Below, in pieces: positions 46,624-55,575 of a stretch of DNA of 64,000 nucleotides (position 1 is the stretch's first letter; the number at the start of each line of letters is the position of its first letter). Origin of the DNA: Lewinella sp. LCG006 (lineage in GTDB: Bacteria; Bacteroidota; Bacteroidia; Chitinophagales; Saprospiraceae); contig NZ_CP160680.1 of the NCBI RefSeq assembly GCF_040784935.1, forward strand, positions 1,975,501 through 2,039,500, written 5' to 3'. Both the position numbers and the translations under genes were made by a program. A model generated the notes under the pieces. That model saw nothing but the letters and a program-made list of their open reading frames with translations. It had not been told where the DNA came from and ran no database searches.

Positions 46624-48075
46624 CTACCTCCTCTCCAACACCAACCACTGATAAGGCCCCAGCACCAGTACATTGTACGCTACCTGCGGCCCCAGGAAAT
46701 GCTGCCAATGGCCATCGCCTGGAGGGGAGAGGTGGATTTCGGTACTTGCTGGACTGTAATTGATGCGAATCTGGATTTGCTGTTCGGCAGTACTCCATTG
46801 CCAGGTCAGGAGATGATCGCTGGAATTGAGCAACTCCCAGCGGCCTGTGCGTAAGGCTGGTTGCGCGAGCAATTGCAGGAGGTAATCGTAAAAAGCAACT
46901 TGCTGAGCATCTACAGGAGCCAAACCGGGGAGCTTGGATAAGGCTAGGCCATCCGTTGCAAGGCCATAGGCTGCCGGATCAAATTCTAAGGGCTGTCGCC
47001 CCAGCTGCACAGGTAGCCGTTTGCGGCGGCCTTCCCATTGCCCTTCGTAGAAAAAGCTCAATCCCGGCAGGGTATACGTCGCCAGCGCTGCGGCCTTGGC
47101 TTTGGCGGGTGCCATCAGGGAAAGGATACGGTCTTCGTCGTGGTTTTCCAGAAAACGGGCGGATTTGGTTTGGAAATCCATGGCTGCGTAGAGGTGCTCC
47201 CGTACGCTACCTAGATTGCCTTCCAATAAGCGATCGCGAAGTCGTTTGTCGTAGGTAAAATCGAATCCTTGCTGCTGTAGTGTCCACTCGCGATCCCAAT
47301 AGACTTCCGCCAGGAAACAAAATTGAGGGAATTTTTCCTTGACTTTACGAATCGCTGCGGGCCAAAAATCATAAAGCGTTTCCGTCTGCTCGTGGAGTAC
47401 ATGCCCCCAGGTTTGTCGAAAGACATCGGCGAGCGTCAACATCGCCATGTCGCAACGAACGGCATCGCAAACTTCCGCTATCTCAAGCAGTTGTTCCTGC
47501 ATAAATGCGCGGGCTGCCGGTGCTGCGTAGTTGACCTGCACGGTGTCTTGCCAGGCTGCAAAATAAGGGTCTTTGCCGTGGGCAAAAATTTTGGCTTGGT
47601 TAGCCGGTAGTCGATAATAGGTCACTTGATCATGCGCCAGTTGGTCTTCTCCTACTTCCAGAAATACATCCGGGTGTTGGGTTATCCAACTGCTTTCGGC
47701 GTGAAAATGGTTGGGCACAAAATCCAGCATCAGTTTCAAACCATAGTTATTGAGCTTCGCTTTTAGCAGCTTAAGGTCACCGGGCTGCCCCAGAGCAGGA
47801 TCCAACTCATAACGATCAATAGCGTAAGGAGAGCCAATGATATCTTCCTCTGTCCAGTCGGGAAGTACCCGGCTATAGGCTTGCTTCAGGCCTTCTTCCA
47901 GGGCGTAATTCAGTGCATTCGGCCCGGTCTTCCACACGCCCATCAACCATACATAATCAACCCCCAATACGCCCAATTGCTGCCAATAAGCATCAGGTAC
48001 TTCCAGCAGTTGGGTCGCTGCACCGAAGCGTTTCCGCCAGACGCGGGTATTGATCTCGTAAAGAATGGGATGCAT
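46624..48075 (-). CDS. GH13-family alpha-amylase-like glycoside hydrolase
   Basis: A cytoplasmic 483-residue enzyme with no signal peptide. The TIM barrel has all conserved regions: LMLDFVPNH, CDAVRCDMAML with nucleophile D209, CFLAEVYWD with acid/base E257, and LENHDEDRI with D313. The second region differs from the usual GFRxD by reading AVRCD. The C-terminal domain is a beta sandwich ending in ...LVLERR. It probably acts on alpha-glucans or related sugars; specificity is unclear. It starts 10 bases after the helicase-nuclease gene ends, so it may be co-transcribed with it, though no shared function is apparent. Confidence 0.85.
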   Translation of the reverse strand: MHPILYEINTRVWRKRFGAATQLLEVPDAYWQQLGVLGVDYVWLMGVWKTGPNALNYALEEGLKQAYSRVLPDWTEEDIIGSPYAIDRYELDPALGQPGDLKLLKAKLNNYGLKLMLDFVPNHFHAESSWITQHPDVFLEVGEDQLAHDQVTYYRLPANQAKIFAHGKDPYFAAWQDTVQVNYAAPAARAFMQEQLLEIAEVCDAVRCDMAMLTLADVFRQTWGHVLHEQTETLYDFWPAAIRKVKEKFPQFCFLAEVYWDREWTLQQQGFDFTYDKRLRDRLLEGNLGSVREHLYAAMDFQTKSARFLENHDEDRILSLMAPAKAKAAALATYTLPGLSFFYEGQWEGRRKRLPVQLGRQPLEFDPAAYGLATDGLALSKLPGLAPVDAQQVAFYDYLLQLLAQPALRTGRWELLNSSDHLLTWQWSTAEQQIQIRINYSPASTEIHLSPPGDGHWQHFLGPQVAYNVLVLGPYQWLVLERR

Positions 48076-48085
48076 AGGAGAAGGG

Positions 48086-51000
48086 TTAAAAATCGTCTAG
48101 TTCCTCAATGTTTTCTTTGGTGTGGGAAGGAGGCTGCATATCCTCCTGCACAAACTGGCACCATTCACAGTCTTCTTTACCACAACCGGTATAAAAATCC
48201 TGCCGCATAATCTTATCGTAAGTTGATTTGAGCAAGTCTTTGACTTCCTTCATTTCAGCCGTGGTAAAAGCAACCGTTTCTATCGTAAGGTCGCCTTCTT
48301 TATTGATATCGAGGTAAGAAATGGCTGCCGATTTTACTTGTCGCGTTTCGCCACTTCTGCTTTCCCAAAGGAGTTTATAAAAAGCCAATTGCCGCCAGTA
48401 GTTGCCACCTTCAGGTTTGGTTGCCGAAGGTGCTCGCAGCTTGTTGGCATTGTGGCTTCCTGTTTTGTAATCAACAATTTGCACCTGTCGGTCATCGAGC
48501 AAATCTACGCGATCAATGACGCCTTTGAGGGGAACCCCCTCCAACTCTACTTGCTGGATTTTCAGTTCTGTCCTACACTGCGTCGTCCAAGTATCATTAA
48601 ATTGTTGGTGGTAGCGTTGTAGGTTGCGCTGCCCTTGGTCGAGGCGCTGTGTGTATTCTTCTGGTGTGAAATACGCCCGCACTTTTTCCATTTCTTCCTG
48701 AAAAAGCTCTTTTAAGACTTTCACTGTGGGGAAGGTCCGCTTTTCTTGCGCCAGCATCAGGTTGAAATACCGCTGCAAGGCATTGTGCATAGCGTGCCCG
48801 TACGAAGCAGCTGGCCGTTGAATTTGTGGTGCCTGCAAAACCACTTCGTAGAAGAAACGCAGGGGGCAGTCGAGCATCCTCAGCCAGGTGGAAGGACTCA
48901 ACTCAAAACCATCCAATAGTTTGGCTACCGCCGAACGCTCTAATGCAGGCAAGACCGGGGTATCTACTTGTTGCAGCAGCGTAAGCTCGTAGGCTAAAAG
49001 CGCAGCCGTATCCAGCAAGATTTCCTTTTCTTCGATCCCCGTAGCAGCTACTATTTCGTCCACAAAACGACAAGCTTGCTGCGGTTTGTCCTTCGCATTT
49101 TTTTGTGCGTAAGAAATATACAAATGTTCTTTGGCTCGGGTGACAGCTACGTAGAACAAGCGCCGCCGGGTTTCATCACCAAACGTTTCCCCCGAAAGGG
49201 TAAGGGTATCCGGAAGCGGGAAGCGATTGCCACGGCGCCCGCCTTCTTCCCAGGCTGCCTTGGTCGCATCAAGCACAAAGACGGTATTAAACTCCAGGCC
49301 CTTAGAGCTGTGGGCCGTCACTAGATGAACGCCATCTTCGAGCTCGATGTCTTTGCGCATCGACAGCGAGAGTCGGTTGCCGTCCATCTGGTCCAGCATG
49401 GTCAGCAAATCACCTAAGCCCAGACGAGGCCTTCGGGCAATTTCTTCGCGGAGAAAGTCGAGGAAAGTTTTGGCCACCTGCACCTGCCACAGTCGGTCGG
49501 GAGCTTGCAAGGCCGCCGCCAGTAAGCCGCTGCCATTGAGCAAGTGCTCCACCAATTGGGGCAGGCCCGTATCTGCCACCATCGCGTGGATAGCCTCCCA
49601 CCATTCCCCCAGTTTTTTCAAGCGGTCGTGACTGGCCAAACCCTGGGGCCATTGGTCACTTTGTTGCAACCATTCGCGCCAGCTGGGGCGTTCCTGGTAA
49701 GAGATATTGGCCAAGGCTGCCGCCATTTTTGCCAAATCCAGGGGTAGTATTTGAAAACAGCGATAGTGCAGCAGCTTAAACAAGCGATAGTCACCACTAA
49801 AGCTCGAGCGCTGTTCATCGTGCAGATAGGCCAGCATTTCCCGTAGCTGACGGATCATCCGACTGTCGAGGATATTGGTTTTCCGGCGGGTTTGGTAAGG
49901 AATTCCTTCCTTGTCCAGCATTTCTTGCAGCTGTTGCACCTGCTGGTGGCGGGCGTAGATGATGGCCATCTCGCGCCAGGGAATGCCTGCCTGCTGCTGG
50001 GCACGCAGTTGTTGCATAATAGCCACGGCTTCCTGAAAACTATTGGGGTACACCAGTACTTCTGGCACCACCGCTGAAGTTTGCCGCAAGGGCAAAGCTG
50101 CCCGCAAGTTTTTTGCGACCCCCAAATCGGCCAGGTGGCGGGTGATCCGTTGTTCATTGTGGGTGATCAGCCCGCCCGCAGCATCGAGCACCGCCTGGGT
50201 AGAGCGGTAGTTTTGCTGCAAAAGCACCACCTTGATCTGCTCCTGATATTGCTCATAATAATCCACCAGATTTTTGAGCCGTGCCCCCTGAAACTCAAAG
50301 ATCGATTGGTCGTCGTCGCCCACGATAAACAGGTTGGGCTTGTCCCAAAAAGCGGCCAGCAGGTGGAGCAGTTCATTTTGCGCTCCATTGGTATCCTGGT
50401 ATTCGTCTACCAGGAAATAGAGGTACTGTTCCTGGTAGCTGCGCAAAAGCAGTTCGTTTTCTTTAAACGCTGCCAATACCCAGAGAATCATATCGGCGTA
50501 GTCGTAGCGCTTCAGGCGGGCCAAACCTTGCTCGTAAGCCGGGTACAAGGCTACCGCTGCACGCAAGATTTCCATCCTCAGCACTTCGGTTTTGACCTTG
50601 CTTTCTTTCAGGTCACCAGCTTGGTACTGTCCGTATTTACGTTGGTAACGAAACTCCGGCCGCTCGGGCAAATCAGAGAGGTAAGCAGCGATGGATCGTT
50701 CCAGGTAGGCCGGCGTCCAGTCTTCTGTTTTCATCAACTGGAACAGATCGCGGAGGTGCTTTTCGTAAAAATGGGGGTGGATTTTTCCTCTCCGCAGCGG
50801 ATTTTCCATGTCCAATTGCAGGAGCAGCTCACGGGTGAGTTCTATCTGTTCCAGCTCGGTGATGGGCTCTAAGCCTTGTCGACCAAAGTAGGATAGATTC
50901 TCCTGGATGACCGTATTGCAAAAGGAGTGGAACGTAAAGATGTGTACCCGGTGCGCTTCGGGGCCGATGAGCTCCAGCAGGCGCTCGCGCATGGCACGCA

Positions 51001-51226
51001 CCCCTGCATCGGTAAAAGTGAGGCAGAGGATGCTCTGCGCGGAGGTGTCGGTAGAGAGTAGGATTTGTCCGATGCGGGCCGCCAGAATATGCGTCTTCCC
51101 CGTCCCTGGTCCGGCAATGACCAGCACGGGTCCCTCGATCTGTTCCACCGCTGCCCGTTGATCAGGGTTCAGGCGGGCCAGTTCTTTGGTGAATTCCGCA
51201 TGGTAAAGCGCCGCATTCGTATCCAT
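48086..51226 (-). CDS. UvrD-type helicase fused to a Cas4/AddB-like nuclease
   Basis: A 1046-residue protein that combines a superfamily 1A helicase with a C-terminal PD-(D/E)XK nuclease. Helicase motifs: Walker A AGPGTGKT (38-45), ILCLTFTDAGVRAMRERL, VDEYQDTN, DDDQSIFEFQGA, and VTAHSSKGLEF and YVAVTRAKEHLY near residues 640-720. The nuclease has IVDYKTGS at about 916-923, with cysteines in MLDCPLRFF (about 784) and GCGKEDCEWC (about 1020) that could hold an iron-sulfur cluster as in AddB. It resembles single-chain AddA/AddB-like repair nucleases that process double-strand breaks, or a stand-alone defence helicase-nuclease. Its place beside the cas operon suggests a role in spacer acquisition or defence; this is inference. 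Confidence 0.85.
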   Translation of the reverse strand: MDTNAALYHAEFTKELARLNPDQRAAVEQIEGPVLVIAGPGTGKTHILAARIGQILLSTDTSAQSILCLTFTDAGVRAMRERLLELIGPEAHRVHIFTFHSFCNTVIQENLSYFGRQGLEPITELEQIELTRELLLQLDMENPLRRGKIHPHFYEKHLRDLFQLMKTEDWTPAYLERSIAAYLSDLPERPEFRYQRKYGQYQAGDLKESKVKTEVLRMEILRAAVALYPAYEQGLARLKRYDYADMILWVLAAFKENELLLRSYQEQYLYFLVDEYQDTNGAQNELLHLLAAFWDKPNLFIVGDDDQSIFEFQGARLKNLVDYYEQYQEQIKVVLLQQNYRSTQAVLDAAGGLITHNEQRITRHLADLGVAKNLRAALPLRQTSAVVPEVLVYPNSFQEAVAIMQQLRAQQQAGIPWREMAIIYARHQQVQQLQEMLDKEGIPYQTRRKTNILDSRMIRQLREMLAYLHDEQRSSFSGDYRLFKLLHYRCFQILPLDLAKMAAALANISYQERPSWREWLQQSDQWPQGLASHDRLKKLGEWWEAIHAMVADTGLPQLVEHLLNGSGLLAAALQAPDRLWQVQVAKTFLDFLREEIARRPRLGLGDLLTMLDQMDGNRLSLSMRKDIELEDGVHLVTAHSSKGLEFNTVFVLDATKAAWEEGGRRGNRFPLPDTLTLSGETFGDETRRRLFYVAVTRAKEHLYISYAQKNAKDKPQQACRFVDEIVAATGIEEKEILLDTAALLAYELTLLQQVDTPVLPALERSAVAKLLDGFELSPSTWLRMLDCPLRFFYEVVLQAPQIQRPAASYGHAMHNALQRYFNLMLAQEKRTFPTVKVLKELFQEEMEKVRAYFTPEEYTQRLDQGQRNLQRYHQQFNDTWTTQCRTELKIQQVELEGVPLKGVIDRVDLLDDRQVQIVDYKTGSHNANKLRAPSATKPEGGNYWRQLAFYKLLWESRSGETRQVKSAAISYLDINKEGDLTIETVAFTTAEMKEVKDLLKSTYDKIMRQDFYTGCGKEDCEWCQFVQEDMQPPSHTKENIEELDDF

Positions 51227-51394
51227 AAATATTGGGCCTGCTGTTAGATCAAGACTTCAGCGGCTAAGATAAGGAAGCAATCCGTTTGGGGTCAACTCTG
51301 TAGCGAAAAAAGGAGGGAGAGGCAAAAGGTATCGGGATTTGACTAATTCTTTTTTTCCTCTTAACTTAGGGCTTGTTCGTTTCAAATTTACAAA

Positions 51395-53104
51395 ATGCGC
51401 GTACTCTCTACAATCGTTATCTCTGCCTGCTTCTCTGTGCAACTTAATGCCCAAACTATTTATGCCTTATCGAGTATGGATGAGATTTTCCGTATGGACG
51501 TAGGTACCTGTTCAACTGAGCTGGTTACCGCACTTCCCCCTCTTCGGTTTACGGATATTTCTTTTCACCCGAATGGTAATTTGTACGGCATTTCTTCAAA
51601 TGGGAACCTATTTCAGATGGATACGGTAACCGGAAATGTATTTTTCTTGCACAGCCTTCCGATAGAAGATCCTGAACTGGCCATTTTTAATGCCCTAACC
51701 ATTGGGTTTGATGGCACATTTTATGCATCTGGAACACATGGAGATTTATATACTTACGATTTAGCAACGGACACTAATGAGTTGCTTGGCAATTTTGAAG
51801 TCGGCATTTCTGGCGATCTTACTTTTTACGACGGAGAGCTTTACGTAGCCACGGTAACTCGCCAAATTCTTCTGGTAGATAAAGAAAATCCCGCCAATAG
51901 TAGTGTCGTAATGAACAATGCCCCTAATGGAGATACCTATTTATACGGTCTTTCTTCTGTAACTGAAGATTGTACAACCAGCGTTACTTACGCGCTATCG
52001 AACGAAAATTCCCGGCTTTACCGAGTAGATTGGGATTTAAACCTTTTATCTCCTTTGTGTTCTTTCAGTAGGGAATTCTTTGGTAGCGCAAGTACATCTG
52101 AGTTTCTTCAATCCATAAAACCCTTGCAATTTGTGTCCACGGAGGTCACGCAACCAAGTTGTGGCCTTGACAACGGAGCCATTTCAGTAACAGCTAGTGG
52201 AGGTATGGGAGATTTAGTTTACTCGATGAATGATGAGATTTTTCAAAATGGAATTTTTGCAGAAGACCTTCCGCCAGGGAATTATACCATTACCATCACC
52301 GATGAAGATAACTGCACCATCCAGCAAGAGATTCAACTTAATAATTCCTTCTTTTTGGAAATTATTGACCTCTCCGTAGAAAATACCTCTTGTGGAGAAA
52401 ACAATGGGGAAATCATCCTAATTTCCTCGGGGGGCACAGGCAGTATTTCTTTTTCGGTCGATGGTATTAACTTTCAAACCAGTGGGGTCTTTGGCAACCT
52501 GGTGCCTGATGAATATACCGTTTATGCCGTAGATGAAAGTAATTGTATCGTAACGAGCGATGTCGAAATTTTAAGTTCAACTGGACCAATGATCGTTGAT
52601 ATCCGTACAATTGAAAGTGATTGTGGAGAAAACAATGGGGAAATCATCCTGAATGTAGAAACCAATTCCCCCATCGATCAGATTTTTGTTAACGACCAAA
52701 GTTATTTCTCTTTTGATGTCATCAATAACTTGTCTTGCGGAGAGTACCTGGTTAGCATCACTGATATCAACAATTGCTCTGTTGAGGAACAAGTGACGAT
52801 CATACAATCAGAATGCCCCATCTACATTCCCAATGTGTTTTCACCTAATAATGACGGGGTCAATGATACCTTCCGCATTTACCCACACCCCATGTTTAAA
52901 GGCACTTTGTTGAGCTTGAAAATTTTCACCCGATGGGGTGGATTAATCCATGAATCTTATAACTCCAGCGCTGGATACTTAGCGTGGAACGGAACTTATC
53001 AAGGCAAGATGCTCGGAAGCGGTGTTTTTGTCTATGCGCTAGAGTATATTACCGAGAGCGGTGATGCAAATATTATTGCAGGGGACGTTACCCTCATCAG
53101 GTAA
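51395..53104 (+). CDS. SprB-like repeat protein with T9SS type B / gliding C-terminal domain
   Basis: A 569-residue secreted protein. The signal is STIVISACFSVQLNAQ; residues about 20-245 hold beta-propeller-like strands, e.g. IYALSSMDEIFRMD. Three SprB-type repeats follow (about 245-325, 325-402, 402-470), each starting with a QPSCGLDNG or CGENNGE motif. The end (about 472-569) is the gliding-motility-associated C-terminal domain, from YIPNVFSPNNDGVNDTF to a closing SGVFVYALEYI region, which serves as a type B signal for the type IX secretion system. It is probably a cell-surface adhesin or matrix protein. Upstream is the divergent helicase gene. Confidence 0.85.
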   Translation: MRVLSTIVISACFSVQLNAQTIYALSSMDEIFRMDVGTCSTELVTALPPLRFTDISFHPNGNLYGISSNGNLFQMDTVTGNVFFLHSLPIEDPELAIFNALTIGFDGTFYASGTHGDLYTYDLATDTNELLGNFEVGISGDLTFYDGELYVATVTRQILLVDKENPANSSVVMNNAPNGDTYLYGLSSVTEDCTTSVTYALSNENSRLYRVDWDLNLLSPLCSFSREFFGSASTSEFLQSIKPLQFVSTEVTQPSCGLDNGAISVTASGGMGDLVYSMNDEIFQNGIFAEDLPPGNYTITITDEDNCTIQQEIQLNNSFFLEIIDLSVENTSCGENNGEIILISSGGTGSISFSVDGINFQTSGVFGNLVPDEYTVYAVDESNCIVTSDVEILSSTGPMIVDIRTIESDCGENNGEIILNVETNSPIDQIFVNDQSYFSFDVINNLSCGEYLVSITDINNCSVEEQVTIIQSECPIYIPNVFSPNNDGVNDTFRIYPHPMFKGTLLSLKIFTRWGGLIHESYNSSAGYLAWNGTYQGKMLGSGVFVYALEYITESGDANIIAGDVTLIR

Positions 53105-53109
53105 CGTCC

Positions 53110-54501
53110 CTACTCCTCCACCTCCGCAATATAGTGGAAGAGGCGATCAGACCAGCCATTGATCTCCGCCGTCCAGTTTCCGGTTTTGATGCCGTGGGTA
53201 TGGGTGGAGATATCGATGATGTAAGAGGTTTTGTAGGGAGAGGTATCCGCAATAACCTTCTTACCGTTCGCAGCATCAATATCCTGGCTATCGGAAATCA
53301 CGACCAGCCGATCGGCTTGATCGGCCAGGCCTTCGGCTTTCAGCCACTCGCACAACTGGTGCGTGAAGATACCTCCACCGCCCACCTGGGCATTGATAGC
53401 ACGCTGGTCGTTGAAGATGCCAAAGCCTTTGCTGTTGTTCCACAGCACGTGGGCACCCTTACAGCCGTAGTCGCTACCCGCCGTGAAGACCAGCAGCACA
53501 TCCTCAAACATATAGCCGGCCAGGGCGGCGAGCGCAAAGGCAAGGTCCATACGGGAAAACTTGCTACCCTGGCTCGTCAAGGCACCCATACTTCCGGATA
53601 CGTCTACCGCGAGGATGGTCGTACCTGGAATTTTACGGGTTGCAAAGCTTCGCGCCATCAAGTCTTCCAACTGTGCAGAAAACTGAGGAGCGTGCCGCTG
53701 GGCGGCCAAAAAATTCAAGGGTGTCAACCACTTGGAGTTGGCCTTTGCCAAAGCGCTGGTCATCAATTGGCGGCTCACGCCAGCTTCGGTCATGCCGCGC
53801 AGGTTGCGCAACAGGGCCAATGCACCCAGCTTGTTTTCCTCCAACAAGCGCGTGAAGGTTGTGGCCTTGTCTTCTCCGGCAGAGAGGTTGCTCTCCCAGG
53901 TATCGGCAGCGGTCAGTTGGTTGTTGACCAAGTCTTGCAGTGCCTTCGCATTGGTCTGCGTAGGTACCGGGTGCACGAGGTTGACCACGTCTACCAGGCT
54001 AAGGTCGTGCGCGGCACGCTTGTACTTGGCGATCTGGTAAGCATCGTACTGATCGAAAGCCTGCGCCAGACCTTTCTTGATACTCTTAGGAATCGGCTTG
54101 AGTGTTTTGCGCTCCAACACCAGTGGCAACATTGCCAAAGCATCCATGGTCATATCAGGACGGGTGCAAATTTTAGCCAACAAATCGGCCACACCAGCAC
54201 TGCCATGATGCTTGAAAAGTTGCAAAGCCAGATAAATCGGCGTGTGCCGTAGGCGTTGTTCAAAGCGCGTTTCCAACGCAAGTTGAACAATCACCTCAGG
54301 AGTTACTTGTGGAATCAGTTCCTCCATGCGTGCCATAATGGTATCCGCAGACTGGTAGTAGGTGCTTTCCCAAAGCAGGTTGGCCATGGTCACCCGGCGC
54401 AAGGCTTGTTCCTGGGTATACTTTCCAGCTGCCGGAGTTGTTTTTCCGGCAATGGTGCCGGTAGAGAAAAGAGAGCGCGTTTTACGTTTATTAAATTTCA
54501 T
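53110..54501 (-). CDS. rsr: TROVE-domain protein, Ro60/Rsr-like
   Basis: A 463-residue protein with a TROVE module (about 20-300, HEAT-like helices such as EVIVQLALETRFEQRLRH) and a vWA domain at the end with MIDAS motif DVSGSMGAL (about 302-310), a DSQDIDA second acidic site and an overall Rossmann order. Bacterial Ro60 (Rsr) binds Y RNAs and works with PNPase in RNA quality control and stress survival. The gene ends just 5 bases after the convergent adhesin-like gene, and a strongly structured sequence lies upstream (54670-54773), a possible Y RNA. No RtcB or PNPase gene is visible in the window. Confidence 0.9.
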   Translation of the reverse strand: MKFNKRKTRSLFSTGTIAGKTTPAAGKYTQEQALRRVTMANLLWESTYYQSADTIMARMEELIPQVTPEVIVQLALETRFEQRLRHTPIYLALQLFKHHGSAGVADLLAKICTRPDMTMDALAMLPLVLERKTLKPIPKSIKKGLAQAFDQYDAYQIAKYKRAAHDLSLVDVVNLVHPVPTQTNAKALQDLVNNQLTAADTWESNLSAGEDKATTFTRLLEENKLGALALLRNLRGMTEAGVSRQLMTSALAKANSKWLTPLNFLAAQRHAPQFSAQLEDLMARSFATRKIPGTTILAVDVSGSMGALTSQGSKFSRMDLAFALAALAGYMFEDVLLVFTAGSDYGCKGAHVLWNNSKGFGIFNDQRAINAQVGGGGIFTHQLCEWLKAEGLADQADRLVVISDSQDIDAANGKKVIADTSPYKTSYIIDISTHTHGIKTGNWTAEINGWSDRLFHYIAEVEE

Positions 54502-55260
54502 GTCACTTCATTGATGAGGACTCAAGGTGCTCTAATGAGAAAATTAGTTGATTTTAGGTGTTGCAAGCCTTGAATTAATGTTCCCTTTGTAGCATAAATT
54601 CACCTTTTGCAAAAAGTACTGAGGAGAAAAAATGGAAGCGGTTTTTTTCCGACGTTTTATCTTAAACTACGGGGCCAACGGAAGTATTCTTTCGAATAAA
54701 TCCGGGCGAACCCCGGTGGGAGTCGATACCCACAGCATCGGCGTGGAAACGAAGTATCCGCAGACCTCACTGCCTCAGTTAATATTATCCGAGAGAAAAT
54801 TTGCAGCCGTATAGTATTGATGGTAAATCGAAGTAACGGTTTTGCATCACTGCCCGGATAGGTCTATGTCAATTGTATTCATTTGTTCCTTTGAACACCA
54901 CAAAGAAGCACCCCTTACTACGCAGTCTTTTTGCGTAGTAATAAATTTGAAAATAAAAAAGTTCCAGAAGGACTGTTAATCACTGATAAACAAGAAGTTG
55001 CGTTGATTATTTTTTTCTGAAAAAAACTTCCCGATTGGGTTAATCCCGAAAACGGGACGAAAATTTTCTAATCCGCTATAGTCAAATCCCGTTTGATCGG
55101 GGGGATGAGTTAAGGTGATGTTTGAAGTATTCAAGCCACTTGTAGTAAGACCACTAAACTTAATCCTCAAGCTAATGACTAAATTATTTTCACGTTTTTT
55201 CTACAAATGTTGAACAAATAACTTTTCTTTGCATTAAGTAATTCTACAAATGTTGAAGAA
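54502..55260. other. intergenic region with structured RNA candidate and operator-like repeats
   Basis: No convincing protein gene fits; a 60-residue frame from 54632 has no recognisable domain. The left part (54670-54773) folds into a chain of hairpins described separately. The right part is AT-rich and ends in a repeated 16-base motif before the PadR gene. Confidence 0.5.
54670..54773. ncRNA. structured RNA candidate upstream of the Ro60 gene (possible Y RNA)
   Basis: Four stem-loops can be drawn in order. CGGGG (54670-54674) pairs with CCCCG (54711-54715) and encloses CGGA-AG-TATTC-TTTC-GAATA-AA-TCCG (54679-54704). GTGGG (54716-54720) pairs with CCCAC (54729-54733) around AGTCGATA, which resembles a tRNA T-arm. 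GCAG (54760-54763) pairs with CTGC (54770-54773). A GAAACGAAG motif at about 54747-54755 is close to the GNCGAANG Ro60-binding pattern described for bacterial Y RNAs. The strand is uncertain, since the stems pair either way. Alternatives: a riboswitch-like leader or chance pairing. Confidence 0.4.
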
Positions 55261-55262
55261 AT
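55198..55262 (+). promoter_or_regulatory. direct repeat, probable operator for PadR
   Basis: TTCTACAAATGTTGAA occurs twice, at about 55198-55213 and 55242-55257, the second just before the ATG of the PadR gene. Each copy holds TACAAATGTT, a near-dyad. Repeats of this kind overlapping a regulator's start usually serve autoregulation. Confidence 0.55.
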
Positions 55263-55575
55263 GAAAGAATTAGGAAACCTGGAAGAGACCATCTTGCTGT
55301 TGGTCATGGCCATGAACGAAGAAGCTTATGGCTTCTCCGTGAGCGAAGCCTACCAGGAACACATGGGAAAAAGCATCTCCATCAGTGCGGTACATGCGGT
55401 GCTCGCCCGCCTGGAAACCAAAGGGCTCATTCGCAGTGAACTCGGCGGAGCTACCAACGAACGAGGTGGCCGACGCAAGCGTATTTTTACGGCTACCGCG
55501 CTGGGAGAAGAAGTACTGGCAGAAATCAAAGCTTCTCGCCAGAAATTGTGGTCTCAAATTCCGGGCTTATCATGA
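55261..55575 (+). CDS. PadR family transcriptional regulator
   Basis: A 104-residue winged-helix protein. The sequence YGFSVSEAYQEHMGKSISIS, then AVHAVLARLETKGLI and GGRRKRIFTATALGEE, has the classic PadR layout: HTH followed by a beta hairpin wing and the start of the dimerisation helix. PadR regulators typically repress their operon until a toxic or stress compound relieves them. The stop overlaps the permease start as ATGA, so the two genes are translationally coupled, and the repeated motif at the start of this gene probably binds the protein. Confidence 0.88.
   Translation: MKELGNLEETILLLVMAMNEEAYGFSVSEAYQEHMGKSISISAVHAVLARLETKGLIRSELGGATNERGGRRKRIFTATALGEEVLAEIKASRQKLWSQIPGLS

Noticed and set aside
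53134-54252. A 372-residue plus-strand open frame opposite the Ro60 gene
   Set aside because: Antisense of the TROVE/vWA gene; the frame is a by-product of codon bias.
54632-54814. A possible 60-residue peptide with a GGAG-like site before its ATG
   Set aside because: No recognisable domain, and the DNA under it forms clean nested stems; RNA is the better explanation.
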